This document shows positions 20,147 through 29,811 of a stretch of DNA of 64,000 bases, piece by piece (position 1 is the stretch's first letter; the number at the start of each line of letters is the position of its first letter). The notes beneath the pieces were generated by a model. It did no database searches and was not told the origin of the DNA. It saw only the letters and a list, made by a program, of their open reading frames with translations. The DNA is taken from positions 62,001 through 126,000 of the forward strand of contig BBDR01000001.1 of the NCBI GenBank assembly GCA_001312405.1, given 5' to 3'. The translations under genes and the position numbers were made by a program. Source of the stretch: Clostridium sp. NkU-1. Its GTDB lineage: Bacteria; Bacillota_A; Clostridia; Lachnospirales; Lachnospiraceae.

Positions 20147-21512
20147 ATGTTAAATATGTTTGAAGTGAATGAAACCAATAAAATGATCGAACAGGAGCTG
20201 CTTGATGTGCGTACCATTACCATGGGCATCAGCCTTCTTGACTGCAGTGACGGTGACTTAAAAGCTGTGAATGAAAAAAATTTACAATAAAATCACAACC
20301 GTTGCAAAAGATCTTGTGGCAGTGGGAAAGGAGATTGAAAAGGATTTTGGTATTCCCATTGTGAATAAAAGAATTTCCGTAACTCCCATTGCCATAGTCG
20401 GCGGTGCAGCCTGCAAGAGCCCGGAAGATTTTGTGACCATTGCACAGACCCTTGACCGTGCTGCCAAAGAAGTGGGAGTAAATTTCATCGGCGGCTATTC
20501 TGCCTGGTGAGCAAGGGAATGACAGCAGCAGATAAAAACCTGATCTGCTCCATACCTGCAGCCCTTGCCTGTACGGAACGTGTATGCAGCTCTGTCAATG
20601 TAGGTTCCACAAAAACAGGCATTAACATGGATGCAGTGGCCCTTATGGGAGAGACTGTAGTGGAAACGGCAAAGGCCACAAAGGACAGTGATTCCCTCGG
20701 CTGCGCCAAGCTGGTGGTATTCTGCAATGCGCCGGATGATAATCCTTTTATGGCAGGAGCGTTCCACGGGGTGACGGAAGCGGATGTTATCATTAATGTG
20801 GGAGTCAGCGGTCCGGGGGTTGTTAAGACTGCCATTGAAGCGGCCAGGGGAAAGGATTTTGAGGTTCTCTGCGAGACGATTAAGAAAACTGCCTTTAAGA
20901 TAACCCGTGTGGGCCAGCTGGTTGCCCAGGAAGCATCTAAAAGGCTGAATGTTCCTTTTGGAATCATTGATTTATCTCTTGCACCGACTCCTGCCGTTGG
21001 CGACAGCGTGGCTGAAATCCTGGAAGAGATCGGTCTGGAACGGGTAGGCGCACCGGGCACCACGGCAGCCCTTGCCCTGTTAAATGACCAGGTAAAAAAA
21101 GGGCGGCGTCATGGCCTCCTCCTATGTAGGCGGTTTAAGCGGCGCGTTTATTCCGGTCAGCGAGGATCAGGGAATGATCGATGCAGTAGCCATGGGAGCT
21201 TTGAACATAGAGAAGCTGGAAGCAATGACATGCGTTTGCTCGGTTGGCCTTGATATGATTGCAATTCCGGGAGATACACCTGCCACAACCATTGCAGGTA
21301 TTATTGCAGACGAATCTGCCATCGGAATGGTTAACCAGAAGACCACGGCAGTCCGCATTATCCCGGTTATTGGAAAATCCGTTGGAGAAACAGTGGAATT
21401 CGGCGGTTTATTAGGATATGCTCCTGTTATGCCGGTCAGCCGGTACTCCTGTGAAAAATTCATAACCAGAGGCGGACGGATTCCGGCACCTATTCACAGC
21501 TTTAAAAATTAA
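20147..21512 (+). CDS. DUF711/UPF0210 family protein, three frame breaks
   Basis: About 454 residues after correction. Start [20 protein letters not shown]; then [14 protein letters not shown] and [53 protein letters not shown] and the end [12 protein letters not shown] are hallmarks of the family. Biochemical function is unknown; structures place the fold near pyruvate formate-lyase-like barrels. Frame breaks: extra A near 20275, missing C near 20507 (SALVSKG) and extra A near 21097 ([13 protein letters not shown]). It follows the ACT-domain gene, as in many Firmicutes. Confidence 0.9.
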
Positions 21513-21537
21513 TTGCCCTGGAGGAAGGATACAGGAG

Positions 21538-22179
21538 ATGAATATTTATTTGATTCGCCATGGACGGCAAAGCAGCAAACTCTGTAATGTTGATGTGGAT
21601 CTATCCGAGGCAGGCTGCCGCCAGGCGGCATTAGTCGGGGAACGGCTGGCTTTAAAGGGCATTGAAGCAGTATATTCCAGCCATTTGATCCGGGCTGTGG
21701 AAACTGCCAGGGAGGCAAACCGGTATTGGAATGCAAAGCACATCATAAGGCAGGAGCTTAGGGAGATTTCCTTTGGAGAAATGGAAGGCATGGCGGATGA
21801 GGAGATAGCAGCAAGATTTAAGGATTTTAAGAAAGAACAGGAACGGATGGCGCAGGATTTGCCTTATCCTGGAGCGAGAGCGCCGGGGACGTAATAAAAC
21901 GGGCCATTCCTGTCCTTGAAGAAATTGCTGCAAGCGGTTACCAGAATGTTGCAGTTGTGACTCACGGAGGAGTGATCCGTACCGTGACCACAGCGCTGCT
22001 TCATATGGAACCGAAATATTACCGCCTCCTTGGAAATTCCCTTGAGAACTGCAGCATCACGGAAGTGTGCTGGAATGAAAAAACAGGGCGTTTTTTTCAT
22101 GGAACGTTTTAATGATTTTGCACATCTGGAACCTTACCCGGAGCTTTTGCGGGTAAGCTGGGTGGAGGCAGAAAACTGA
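21538..22179 (+). CDS. Histidine phosphatase superfamily (phosphoglycerate mutase-like), two frame breaks
   Basis: About 213 residues. The catalytic motif RHG occurs in MNIYLIRHGRQSS and the second His in VTHGGVIRTVT. Frame breaks: one G missing near 21873 (PYPGGESAGD) and one extra T in the run at 22091-22097 (GRFFMERFNDFAHLEPY). Without the second correction the protein would stop at 22112. Substrate unknown; relatives include cobalamin phosphatase CobC and broad-range phosphatases. It follows UPF0210 by 25 bp, with GGAGGAAGGATACAGGAG before the ATG. Confidence 0.85.
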
Positions 22180-22189
22180 AAGCAGAAAC

Positions 22190-22294
22190 ACCCTGCGGGT
22201 ATGCCTTTATGCCCAAAAAGCATGGGAGAGAAAAGAGGAAACACCCTGCGGGTATACCTTTATGCCCAAAGAGCATGGGCGAAAAAGAGGAAAG
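22190..22294 (+). repeat. Tandem double copy of the 52-bp repeat (locus C)
   Basis: Units at 22190-22242 (53 bp) and 22243-22294. Both keep ACCCTGCGGGTAT, CCTTTATGCCCAAA, GCATGGG and AAAGAGGAAA. The second unit ends in GAGGAAAGG just before a TTG start at 22298. Confidence 0.85.
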
Positions 22295-22297
22295 GAA

Positions 22298-23481
22298 TTG
22301 CCTGATTTTATGGAACAGAAGGAACAAGAACATTTAATTGAAATAGTCAGAGAATTTCTCGATGAAAATCTGCTTCGGATCGTAATCAGCAATCCATCGG
22401 ATAAGCAGGGCGTTTCCAAGGTAAAGGTACGCCCGCTTTTGCTAAAGGGAAGCCTGGTATTTCAGGCGGAGGAGCTGGTGGGAAACCAGGCTTTTCATAA
22501 GAATTATTCTGCAGAGGAATGCATAACCTATATTGCAGATCTGTTAGATGGAAAGCTGCGCCAGATGGAACTGGAATCCCGTAAGGGCCAGGTAAGAGTT
22601 CTGGTGAGTAAAAAGGGAAGTCCCAGCATCAAGGTGAAGCGGCAGCAGAAAATTGAGGCACCTTCCCTGTTCCCCAGCATAACAGGCAGAAGAGTTATAT
22701 TATAAAGGAAGGAACCCCGGTTCCTTTTCTGGTGGATCTAGGAGTTATGACGGCGGAAGGAAAAGTCATTGCTTCAAAGTACGATAAGTTTCGTCAGATC
22801 AACCGTTTTTTGGAATTTATTGAGGATATCCTTCCCAGGCTTGATAAAAAAAGAGAAAATGTGATCATTGATTTTGGATGCGGGAAATCGTATCTGACCT
22901 TTGCCATGTATTACTATCTTCATGAGCTGAAAGGGTATTTGATCCGTGTCATCGGGCTGGATTTAAAGCAGACAGTCATTGATGACTGTAATCGCCTGGG
23001 AGAACGGTATGGATATGATAAGTTAAAATTTTATCATGGAGATATCGCTTCCTATGAGGGAGTGGACCATGTAGATATGGTGGTGACCCTTCACGCCTGT
23101 GATACCGCTACGGATTATGCCCTGGCAAAAGCGGTCCGCTGGGGGGCTTCTGTCATTTTGTCAGTTCCCTGCTGTCAGCATGAACTGAACAAAACCATGC
23201 ATCAGGAGCTAATGGGTCCTGTATTCCAATATGGACTGATCCGGGAACGGATGGCCGCCCTTTATACCGATGCCCTCAGGGCGGAAATTCTGGAAAACCA
23301 GGGATACCGTACCCAGATCCTGGAATTCATCGACATGGAGCACACTCCGAAGAATATTCTGATCCGGGGAGTAAAGCAGGGAGGAAAGAAGGATAACCGC
23401 AGGGAGATTCAGGAAATCATGGAATTTCTCCATGGGAAGCTGACCCTTGCAGGTCTGCTGTTAAAAGAGGATGGGAAATAG
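22298..23481 (+). CDS. SAM-dependent methyltransferase (Methyltransf_32-like), one frame break
   Basis: About 394 residues. The N-terminal 130 residues (EQEHLIEIVREFLDENLLRI) hold no motif I can name. The C-terminal part is a class I methyltransferase: IIDFGCGKSYLTFAMYYYL is the SAM-binding loop, VIGLDLKQTVIDDC carries the acidic ribose-binding residue, and TLHACDTATDYAL with SVPCCQHEL matches the Methyltransf_32 group. These are thought to modify RNA, but the substrate is unproven. A frame change lies at about 22665-22685 (a base missing around LFPSITG). I prefer the TTG start at 22298, set by the repeat-borne AGAGGAAAGGAA; ATG 22310 is the alternative. Confidence 0.85.
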
Positions 23482-23514
23482 AAAGCAGATGGTAATTTTT
23501 GATCATTTGTGGTA

Positions 23515-23523
23515 TGATATAAT
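23515..23523 (+). promoter_or_regulatory. Extended -10 promoter of the tautomerase gene
   Basis: TGATATAAT, an extended -10 element, lies 25 bp before the GTG start; only a T-rich stretch stands at -35. Confidence 0.55.
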
Positions 23524-23547
23524 AAACAGCTTAAGGAGGAGTAATCA

Positions 23548-23892
23548 GTGCCTTTCATCAATTCTAAAGTAAATATCACATTATCAGAAGAAGAGAAAAC
23601 AGCACTAAAAACAAGGCTTGGACAGGCTATCAGCCTCATTCCAGGTAAGTCGGAAAGCTGGCTCATGATTGGCTTTGAAGATAACTGTTCCCTTTACTTT
23701 AAAGGAAAAAATAATACAAAACTGGCTTTTGTGGAAGTGAAGATTTTTGGACATGCATCAGAACGGGATTACGACAGGCTGACTGCTGAAATCTGTAAAA
23801 TCTATAAGGATGTGCTTTCCATTGCCCAGGATAAAATTTATGTGAAGTATGAGGAAGTGGATCACTGGGGTTGGAATGGAGGAAACTTTTAA
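23548..23892 (+). CDS. Phenylpyruvate tautomerase/MIF-family protein
   Basis: A 114-residue protein of the tautomerase superfamily. The chain starts M-P-F-I-N-S, giving the N-terminal catalytic Pro after Met removal. SWLMIGFEDNCSLYFKG and the C-terminal KYEEVDHWGWNGGNF match MIF-like proteins. The GTG start follows AAGGAGGAGTAATCA. Physiological substrate unknown. Unbroken. Confidence 0.88.
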   Translation: MPFINSKVNITLSEEEKTALKTRLGQAISLIPGKSESWLMIGFEDNCSLYFKGKNNTKLAFVEVKIFGHASERDYDRLTAEICKIYKDVLSIAQDKIYVKYEEVDHWGWNGGNF

Positions 23893-23928
23893 CTGCGCTG
23901 CTGATTCTTAGGTCAGGAGGAATGGCTT

Positions 23929-24435
23929 ATGGAGCTTTGGGATGTTTATGATGAAAACCGGGCAGCTACCGGTAAAACCCATGTTCGCGGAGTTCCGCTG
24001 GGTACAGGAGAATACCACCTTGTAGCGGATGTATGGCTGGTAAACGAGAATCAGGAGATTCTGCTGACCAGAAGGCATCCGGATAAACCCTATGGCCTTA
24101 TGTGGGAATGCACCGGAGGCTCTGTTCTTGTTGGAGAAACAACTGTCCAGGGAGCTCTGCGGGAGCTTTCAGAAGAGGTTGGGATTCGGGCGGAAAAAGA
24201 GCGGCTCCTTCTGATTCATTCCGTCCGTCTGAAGGAGCGGTTTGTGGACACCTATATCACCAGACAAAATGTTACCATAAAAGACATAACCATTCAGCAG
24301 GAAGAAGTGGTAGATGCGAAATTTGTCACATTTGAACAGCTTCTTGAAATGTGGAAGCGGGGAATCGTAGTTCCCAAATCCCGGTTTCTTCTATATAAAG
24401 ATAAGATCAGCGAATTCCTTCAACCGCCGTCATAG
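23929..24435 (+). CDS. NUDIX hydrolase
   Basis: A 168-residue NUDIX protein. The NUDIX box GGSVLVGETTVQGALRELSE continues to EVGI, with all Gly and Glu positions of GX5EX7REUXEEXGU. The N-terminal MELWDVYDENRAATGKTHVR resembles the Idi-like/YfcD subgroup, but the substrate cannot be fixed. CAGGAGGA precedes the ATG at 23929. It converges with tmcAL, and the two stops overlap by six bases. Confidence 0.9.
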   Translation: MELWDVYDENRAATGKTHVRGVPLGTGEYHLVADVWLVNENQEILLTRRHPDKPYGLMWECTGGSVLVGETTVQGALRELSEEVGIRAEKERLLLIHSVRLKERFVDTYITRQNVTIKDITIQQEEVVDAKFVTFEQLLEMWKRGIVVPKSRFLLYKDKISEFLQPPS

Positions 24436-25688
24436 GATGACGACGGAATGAGTGAACTCATTTTTCATTTTTATTCCATATTTGTCCTGAGCAATAGTCT
24501 GATAAATATGGGAGCAGTAAAAATCCTGCCGGAGCATGGACCAGGCTGCTCCGGAAAGAATGAGCCTGGAATCGGCAGTTTTTGTGATGAGAGGGATGCT
24601 CCCTCTCTTTTTTATTTCTCCCATAAGGTCTGTGGAAGTTTTTTTAAAGCCTAAAACACGGGCATATGGGGCATAACCGGCGTTCCGTCCCAGAGTGACC
24701 TGGTGGGAAGTGATCCCAAGGGCGATATGGAGAAGGGCCCGGCTGATCCGGGTATAGGTATACTGCCTTGTTTTTAAGTGGTTGATTTTTTCCTCAAAAG
24801 AAAAGAAATCCGGAAGCTGCCTTAAAAGTCTGGCCGCCAATTCCTCTGAAACATCGGCATACTTTTCAAAGGGAATTCCCTCATAGTCCAGTTTAAGCAG
24901 GGTAGTGTTCAACAAAGCGCTCAAATCATCAGGAAACACTGGAAAGCCCTTGGCCATCATCTGTTTTACGGAATCCGGCACCTGTATCAGAGAAGATTCC
25001 CCCTTTGTGAGAATATCCGGGTTTTCATGAAGGGCCTTCCGGATTCCGGTGGCAGAGCTGAAACCTTCTGGGGCAAGGCTGGTATCGTGATATCCATACC
25101 CTTTTCTGGAAATGGTGACGGGAGTCATTGGGCTTTTCTGCCGGTAAAGGGCCTTGCAATATTCAACTCCCAGAATGTTATTTGGGGATGCCAGAATGGA
25201 GGCGTCCTCTTCGTCCAGGATCCCGCAGGAGATGAGGCCTTGTTTCTGGCCTGGGGAAAGGTCGCCCCTTTTTTCAGCTCCCTGCGCAGCTCCTTCGTAT
25301 AAACAGGGGGTTCCGTGGCTAAAATAGAAGCAATACCGGAAAGTTTTTCCACATTTCCGCATTCGCTTCCAAAGCAGAGGCCGCCAACTACTCCCAGATT
25401 ATTAAGGAGGGCAACACCGCAGGCGGCAAAATCCTCAGCACTGCTGGAGGCAAAGACTGACGGAAGCTCGATCACAAGATCAGCTCCGCAGGACAATGCC
25501 ATGGCTGTTCTGGTATATTTATCATAGATGGCAGGAGATCCTCTTTGGACAAAATCTCCGCTCATGGCAACGATGCAGTACTCTGCCTGTGTTAGCTCCT
25601 TGGCCCTCCTGATATGATAGGCGTGTCCATCGTGAAAAGGGTTGTATTCAGCGATAATGCCAACGGCAAGAGAATCTTTGTTTTTCAT
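24430..25688 (-). CDS. tmcAL: tRNA(Met) cytidine acetate ligase (TmcAL/YlbM), one frame break
   Basis: Makes N4-acetylcytidine at the wobble base of elongator tRNA-Met using acetate and ATP. The start at 25688 (MKNKDSLAVGIIAEYNPFHD) shows the nucleotidyltransferase HxGH-type motif FHDGH; YCIVAMSGDFVQRGSPAIYDK and GADLVIELPSVFA follow. One C is missing near 25235 on the plus strand; correction gives NKALISCGILDEED and joins the C-terminal half (SPNNILGVEYCKAL). Joined length about 420 residues. It is divergent from pduL-ackA, an interesting neighbourhood because the enzyme uses acetate. Confidence 0.9.
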
Positions 25689-25773
25689 CTTAAAAAAAAT
25701 ATCCTTTTTCTTTTTATTATACTCTATTATGCGATTGTTTCGCAAAAAAATGCAAATTATTTTAGCACAACAC

Positions 25774-25802
25774 TTGAAAATTTTAACGAATCCTCATAGA
25801 AT
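25774..25802 (+). promoter_or_regulatory. Promoter of pduL-ackA
   Basis: TTGAAA, a 17-bp spacer and TAGAAT lie 54 bp before the pduL start, in the divergent region with tmcAL. Confidence 0.7.
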
Positions 25803-25855
25803 AGAGTGAGAATCGGTGAAAAACATCGATTAAAAGAACAGGAGAATAGATAGGT

Positions 25856-26426
25856 ATGAATTTTATCGTTGAAACATCAGCTCGACATGTACATCTAACT
25901 CAGGAACATCTTGAGATTTTATTTGGAAAGGGCTATGAGTTAACAAAGAAAAAAATATTTATCCCAGCCAGGTCAGTTTGCCTGTGAGGAGAGAGTAACT
26001 GTTATAGGATCTAAGGGTGAGTTTAAAGGAATTTCCATTTTGGGACCGGTTAGAAAAGCGACTCAGATAGAGCTTTCCGCAACCGATGCCCGTTCCATTG
26101 GAATTGCTGCGCCCTTGAGAGAATCCGGCGACGTTGCTGGCAGTGGTGCGTGCAAGATCATTGGACCTGTCGGTGAAATCGAGATAACAGAGGGCGTGAT
26201 CGTTGCAAAACGTCATATCCATGCAACTCCTGCAGAAGCAGAAAAGCTTGGTGTTAAGGATGGTGAAATCGTATCTGTGAAGGTTGCTACAGATGGTAGA
26301 AGCCTTATCTTCGGAGATGTGGTTGTACGTGTAAATGAAAAATATGCTTTGGCAATGCACATTGATACAGATGAATCCAATGCAGCAAGCTGCAGCAGAG
26401 AACAGTACGGTGAAATTATTAAATAA
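25856..26426 (+). CDS. pduL: PduL-type phosphotransacylase, one frame break
   Basis: Converts acyl-CoA and phosphate to acyl phosphate and CoA. With the acetate kinase 21 bp downstream it would form the acetyl-CoA to acetate ATP-yielding route. The zinc-binding motifs [16 protein letters not shown] near the N-terminus and [15 protein letters not shown] in the second barrel are present. An A run at about 25949-25955 is one base too long; correction gives [16 protein letters not shown]. Joined length 189 residues. The protein begins directly with the catalytic domain and shows no N-terminal encapsulation peptide, so a free cytosolic enzyme is likely. The start follows ACAGGAGAATAGATAGGT. Confidence 0.9.
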
Positions 26427-26447
26427 ATAAAGGAGAATCAAAAAAAT

Positions 26448-27641
26448 ATGAAAATTTTAGTTATTAACTGCGGAAGCTCTTCCTTAAAATACCAGTTGAT
26501 CGATATGGAGAATGAGGGAGTCTTAGCAATCGGTTTATGCGAGAGAATCGGCATTAACGGTTCCAGGCTGTCCCACAAGGCAGAAGGAAAAGAGAAAATG
26601 GAACTAGAAAAAGAGATGCCGGACCATACCGTTGCTATCAAGATGGTTATGGATGCCTTGGTTGACCCAACATACGGCATAATCAAAGATACCAGTGAAA
26701 TTTCTGCAGTAGGACACCGGGTTCTTCATGCCGGCACAATTTACAGCGATTCCATCGTAGTAAATGAAGATGTGAAAAAGGTTATCCGTGACTGTTTTGA
26801 TTTAGGACCTTTGCATAATCCGGCAAACTTAATGGGAATCGAAGCATGTGAGAAAGCAATGCCAGGAGTTCCTAATGTAGCGGTATTTGATACCTCTTTT
26901 GGTATGGGAATGCCTGAAAAAGCCTCCATGTATGCAATTCCTCAGGAGTATTATGAGAAATACAGCATTCGCCGTTACGGCTTCCATGGGACAAGCCACA
27001 AATTTGTATCCAATGAAGCCTTAAATTATTGTGATCTGGATCCTAAGAACGGCAAGGTAATTGTTTGCCATTTAGGAAACGGAGCCAGCATTTCTGCCTC
27101 CATCGGCGGCAAGTGCGTGGATACCAGCATGGGACTCACTCCTTTAGAGGGACTTATCATGGGTACCAGAAGCGGTGATATCGATCCTGCCGTTGTACAG
27201 TTTATCTGCAATAAAGAAGGCAAGAGCGTCAATGAGGTACTGGACATTTTAAATAAAAAATCCGGTATCCTTGGTATGTCCGGCGGTATTTCCAGCGATT
27301 TCCGTGATGTGCAGAAGGCACAGGGAGAAGGAAACCATCTGGCTGATGTTGCCATTCAGGCATTTATTTACCGCGTGGCAAAATACATCGGCGCTTATGT
27401 AGCAGCAATGAACGGCGTTGACGCCATTGCGTTTACTGCAGGCGTAGGTGAGAACGATAGACCTATCAGAGGTGCAGTTTGCGAATATTTAGGCTATCTT
27501 GGTGTTTCCATTGATGATGAAGTCAATAAGACAAGAGGAAAACGTGTCATGATCTCCACACCTGATTCCAAGGTAAAGGTATGTGTAATTCCTACCAATG
27601 AAGAGCTGGCCATTGCAAGGGAGACAAAGGCTCTGGTATAA
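26448..27641 (+). CDS. ackA: Acetate kinase
   Basis: Transfers phosphate from acetyl phosphate to ADP. The 397-residue protein is complete. Motifs: INCGSSSLKYQLID at the N-terminus, VGHRVLHAG, RRYGFHGTSHKFVS and CHLGNGASISA in the nucleotide/phosphate sites, and FTAGVGEND near the C-terminus. AAAGGAGAATC precedes the ATG. It forms an operon with pduL. Confidence 0.97.
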   Translation: MKILVINCGSSSLKYQLIDMENEGVLAIGLCERIGINGSRLSHKAEGKEKMELEKEMPDHTVAIKMVMDALVDPTYGIIKDTSEISAVGHRVLHAGTIYSDSIVVNEDVKKVIRDCFDLGPLHNPANLMGIEACEKAMPGVPNVAVFDTSFGMGMPEKASMYAIPQEYYEKYSIRRYGFHGTSHKFVSNEALNYCDLDPKNGKVIVCHLGNGASISASIGGKCVDTSMGLTPLEGLIMGTRSGDIDPAVVQFICNKEGKSVNEVLDILNKKSGILGMSGGISSDFRDVQKAQGEGNHLADVAIQAFIYRVAKYIGAYVAAMNGVDAIAFTAGVGENDRPIRGAVCEYLGYLGVSIDDEVNKTRGKRVMISTPDSKVKVCVIPTNEELAIARETKALV

Positions 27642-27704
27642 TCCGGGGGAAAATGTACATGATGTTGTGTATGGGTTACAGTTCAGCCATACCATTCATA
27701 ATTT

Positions 27705-27736
27705 AACCGACAAGCAGCGATCGCTGCTTGTCGGTT
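27705..27736 (+). repeat. Perfect 32-bp palindrome downstream of ackA
   Basis: AACCGACAAGCAGCGA is followed at once by its exact reverse complement TCGCTGCTTGTCGGTT. It lies 64 bp after the ackA stop, with no T tract. As RNA it would make a 14-bp stem with a 4-base loop. It could be a terminator, a transcript-end stabiliser or a protein-binding site. Confidence 0.7.
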
Positions 27737-27880
27737 ATGAGCAAGTAGTAAAGTGGATTGCGAATATCTGCTTGACCGCCCTATGGAAACATTTGTACAA
27801 TTTGGTGAGCAGGTTTCCACCTGCGAACCGCCAAATGTTTCTACATGGCTGAACTGTTACTTCAAATATGGAAATATTTG

Positions 27881-27909
27881 TTGACAAATTGTGCACCCAT
27901 ATGTATAAT
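27881..27909 (+). promoter_or_regulatory. Consensus promoter of yceD-rpmF
   Basis: TTGACA, a 17-bp spacer and TATAAT lie 28 bp before the yceD ATG. This is the strongest sigma-A promoter in the window. Confidence 0.92.
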
Positions 27910-27936
27910 AACATAGGTGCGTATTAGGAGACTAGT

Positions 27937-28464
27937 ATGCTTATTAATTTAACTGAGTTGTTCACCCTGGAAGGGAAAGAGAAAACTTACACACCCGATC
28001 TTGAGATGAAGGTCTATCACGGACCAGGTGGTGATTATGAAGTGGTGGATGCAGAACCTGTGCTGCTGCGGATTATGAACCTGGGAGACAAAAAGCTGGA
28101 AGTGGAAGGCAAGGCGAAATTAACTTTGCTCATTCCATGTGACCGCTGTTTGGAGCCAGTGCGTGTTGACCTGAGTTTTGATGTGATCCGTGCCCTTGAT
28201 TTAGGTGAGACGGATACGGGAGTTGTGGAAGATTTCGAAGAACAACCATTTGTTAATGGTTATAATCTGGATGTAGACCAGTTGGTTTGTGATGAACTCA
28301 TACTGAACCTGCCTATGAAGGTTCTCTGCAGTGAAGACTGTAAGGGGATTTGTAATAGATGTGGAACAAATCTCAATCATGAGACTTGTGACTGCGATAT
28401 TAGGTCTACAGACCCTAGAATGGCAGTCATCCAGGATATTTTTAAAAAGTTTAAGGAGGTGTAA
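27937..28464 (+). CDS. yceD: YceD/DUF177 family protein
   Basis: A 175-residue protein of the DUF177 family, found almost everywhere in front of rpmF and linked in other bacteria and plastids to 23S rRNA accumulation. The CDRCLEPV motif near residue 70 and a second Cys cluster (CSEDCKGICNRCGTNLN, then CDCD) near residues 130-153 are typical. Unbroken. Two bases separate it from rpmF, so the two are translationally close. Confidence 0.92.
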   Translation: MLINLTELFTLEGKEKTYTPDLEMKVYHGPGGDYEVVDAEPVLLRIMNLGDKKLEVEGKAKLTLLIPCDRCLEPVRVDLSFDVIRALDLGETDTGVVEDFEEQPFVNGYNLDVDQLVCDELILNLPMKVLCSEDCKGICNRCGTNLNHETCDCDIRSTDPRMAVIQDIFKKFKEV

Positions 28465-28466
28465 CC

Positions 28467-28649
28467 ATGTCTATCTGTCCAAAGAACAAATCTTCTAAAG
28501 CGAGAAGAGACAAACGTAGAGCAAACTGGAAGATGAGCGCTCCAAATTTAGTGAAGTGCAGCAAGTGCGGTGAACTTATGATGCCTCACAGAGTATGCAA
28601 GGCTTGTGGTTCTTACAACAAGAAAGAAATCATCAACGTTGAGGCTTAA
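28467..28649 (+). CDS. rpmF: 50S ribosomal protein L32
   Basis: A 60-residue basic protein starting MSICPKNKSSKARRDKRRAN, with a zinc ribbon CSKCGELMMPHRVCKACG (two C-x2-C pairs). AAGGAGGTG precedes the ATG. In related genomes plsX follows; here a terminator and about 30.7 kb of other genes intervene. Confidence 0.97.
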   Translation: MSICPKNKSSKARRDKRRANWKMSAPNLVKCSKCGELMMPHRVCKACGSYNKKEIINVEA

Positions 28650-28719
28650 TAATTTCTGCAAATGTTGTGGAAATATTATTTAATGCCGTATCAGGTCTTA
28701 TTTAAAAGGAGACTTTAAG

Positions 28720-28757
28720 AAAAAGCTGTTGCTCAGAAATTGGGCTCCAGCTTTTTT
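28720..28757 (+). terminator. Rho-independent terminator after rpmF
   Basis: AAAAAGCTG and CAGCTTTTT pair around a 19-nt apical part with a small inner stem, and the second arm ends in six T. Confidence 0.82.
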
Positions 28758-28956
28758 ATTCTCATTGTTAAGATATGTTCCATTCTCCGCGTTTCCGGCA
28801 GTTCTTTAATATCTCTGATTTTCCTTAAATCCATGTAATTCAATACGAGCAGCACATACAATTTTAAAGTTCCAAAAAAACAATATGCTATTCGCAAGTT
28901 TCAAGCAAAAAGAGCATCTTGCCTCATTAAAGGCTTAAACGGAAGAAGGAGAAAAA
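28758..28956. other. Intergenic stretch, no supported gene
   Basis: Together with the terminator this makes about 300 bp without a convincing gene between rpmF and the small frame at 28957. The minus strand has a short open frame (about 28905-28737) reading ...YVLLVLNYMDLRKIRDIKEL..., which ends inside the terminator. I see no start signal and regard it as a remnant or chance. Confidence 0.4.
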
Positions 28957-29148
28957 GTGTATAATACTAAGTTTGCTTTAATTAATAGCCAGGAGATATA
29001 TCCGGAACATAAAAACCATGAGCATGACAGAGGTTGTAGTCGGTATAGAGCTGCATTAGGAGAGCCGGAAAGACACACTGCATATGTTATGAATGATGAA
29101 GATGGCCGAGTCACTACATATTTTACTTTTAATCCGAAAAATTTTTAA
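28957..29148 (+). CDS. Small hypothetical protein or gene remnant
   Basis: A 63-residue frame from a GTG at 28957, preceded by AAGAAGGAGAAAAA, a good ribosome binding site. The product (MYNTKFALINSQEIYPEHKN..., later MNDEDGRVTTYFTFNPKNF) is hydrophilic and has no motif I recognise. Base composition is AT-rich like the accessory block that starts here. It might be the end of a longer decayed gene. Confidence 0.3.
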   Translation: MYNTKFALINSQEIYPEHKNHEHDRGCSRYRAALGEPERHTAYVMNDEDGRVTTYFTFNPKNF

Positions 29149-29177
29149 TAATTTCATTTTTCCTGAAGCGCTTGAAT

Positions 29178-29205
29178 TTGCAAATATTGGCTTTTATGTT
29201 ATAAT
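29178..29205 (+). promoter_or_regulatory. Promoter of the TetR regulator
   Basis: TTGCAA, a 16-bp spacer and TATAAT lie 34 bp before the TTG start at 29240. Confidence 0.7.
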
Positions 29206-29239
29206 AATAAGTAAAAATAAAGGGTTCTGGAGGTGTGAT

Positions 29240-29811
29240 TTGGCAAAGCAATATACTAAAAAAAATGATTCGGGATATGTGCGTTAAAATGCTGAATGAG
29301 CGCCCGTTGAATAAAATCACAGTAAAAGATATTGTTACAGCCTGTAATATTAACAGAAATACTTTTTATTACCATTATCCTGATATATATGCCATTCTAT
29401 CGGAAATCTTCCATTCGGAGCTTCAAACTGCCATTGATGAATATAACGATACCCTTTCATGAGGAAGGCTTTCTTGTTGCAGCGAAATTTGCAATGGAAA
29501 ACAGAAGAGCCGTTTATCATGTATATAATTCCATGCAGAGAGAGGAATTGGAAAACTATATTTTCAGCGTCGCCGGAAATGTTATGTACCGTTATGTCGA
29601 AAGGGAAAGCGAAAGCAACGGGATCCAAGCTTCCACCAAAGATAAAAAACTCATAGCCTCTTTCTATCAATGCGCTCTTACTGAAATGGTGCTGCACTGG
29701 ATAGGCTCAGGAATGAAAGAAGATCCCAATGTAATTATCAGACGCATCGGCGAACTTTTTGACGGTCATATTACACTGTCTCTTAAAAGGAGCGGAAAGC
29801 TCAATTTTTAA
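29240..29811 (+). CDS. TetR/AcrR-family transcriptional regulator, two frame breaks
   Basis: DNA-binding repressor of about 190 residues. The helix-turn-helix reads NKITVKDIVTACNINRNTFY, then YHYPDIYAILSEIF. The ligand/dimer domain follows (NRRAVYHVYNSMQREELENY). The A run at 29257-29264 is one base too long; corrected, a TTG at 29240 (MAKQYTKKMIRDMCVKML) with GGAGGT six bases upstream becomes the start. A second frame change lies near 29450 (around DTxFHEEGF). It stands in front of the oleate hydratase gene in the same direction and probably controls it, perhaps through the 54-bp inverted repeat between them. Confidence 0.82.

Noticed and set aside
15615..22294. Tandem repeats that might be a CRISPR array
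   Set aside because: Units are directly adjacent with no spacers, occur at most twice per locus, and no cas genes are present.
27705..27736. GCGATCGC core of the palindrome as a cyanobacterial HIP1 element
   Set aside because: HIP1 is a feature of cyanobacteria and is not repeated here; the match is chance within a palindrome.
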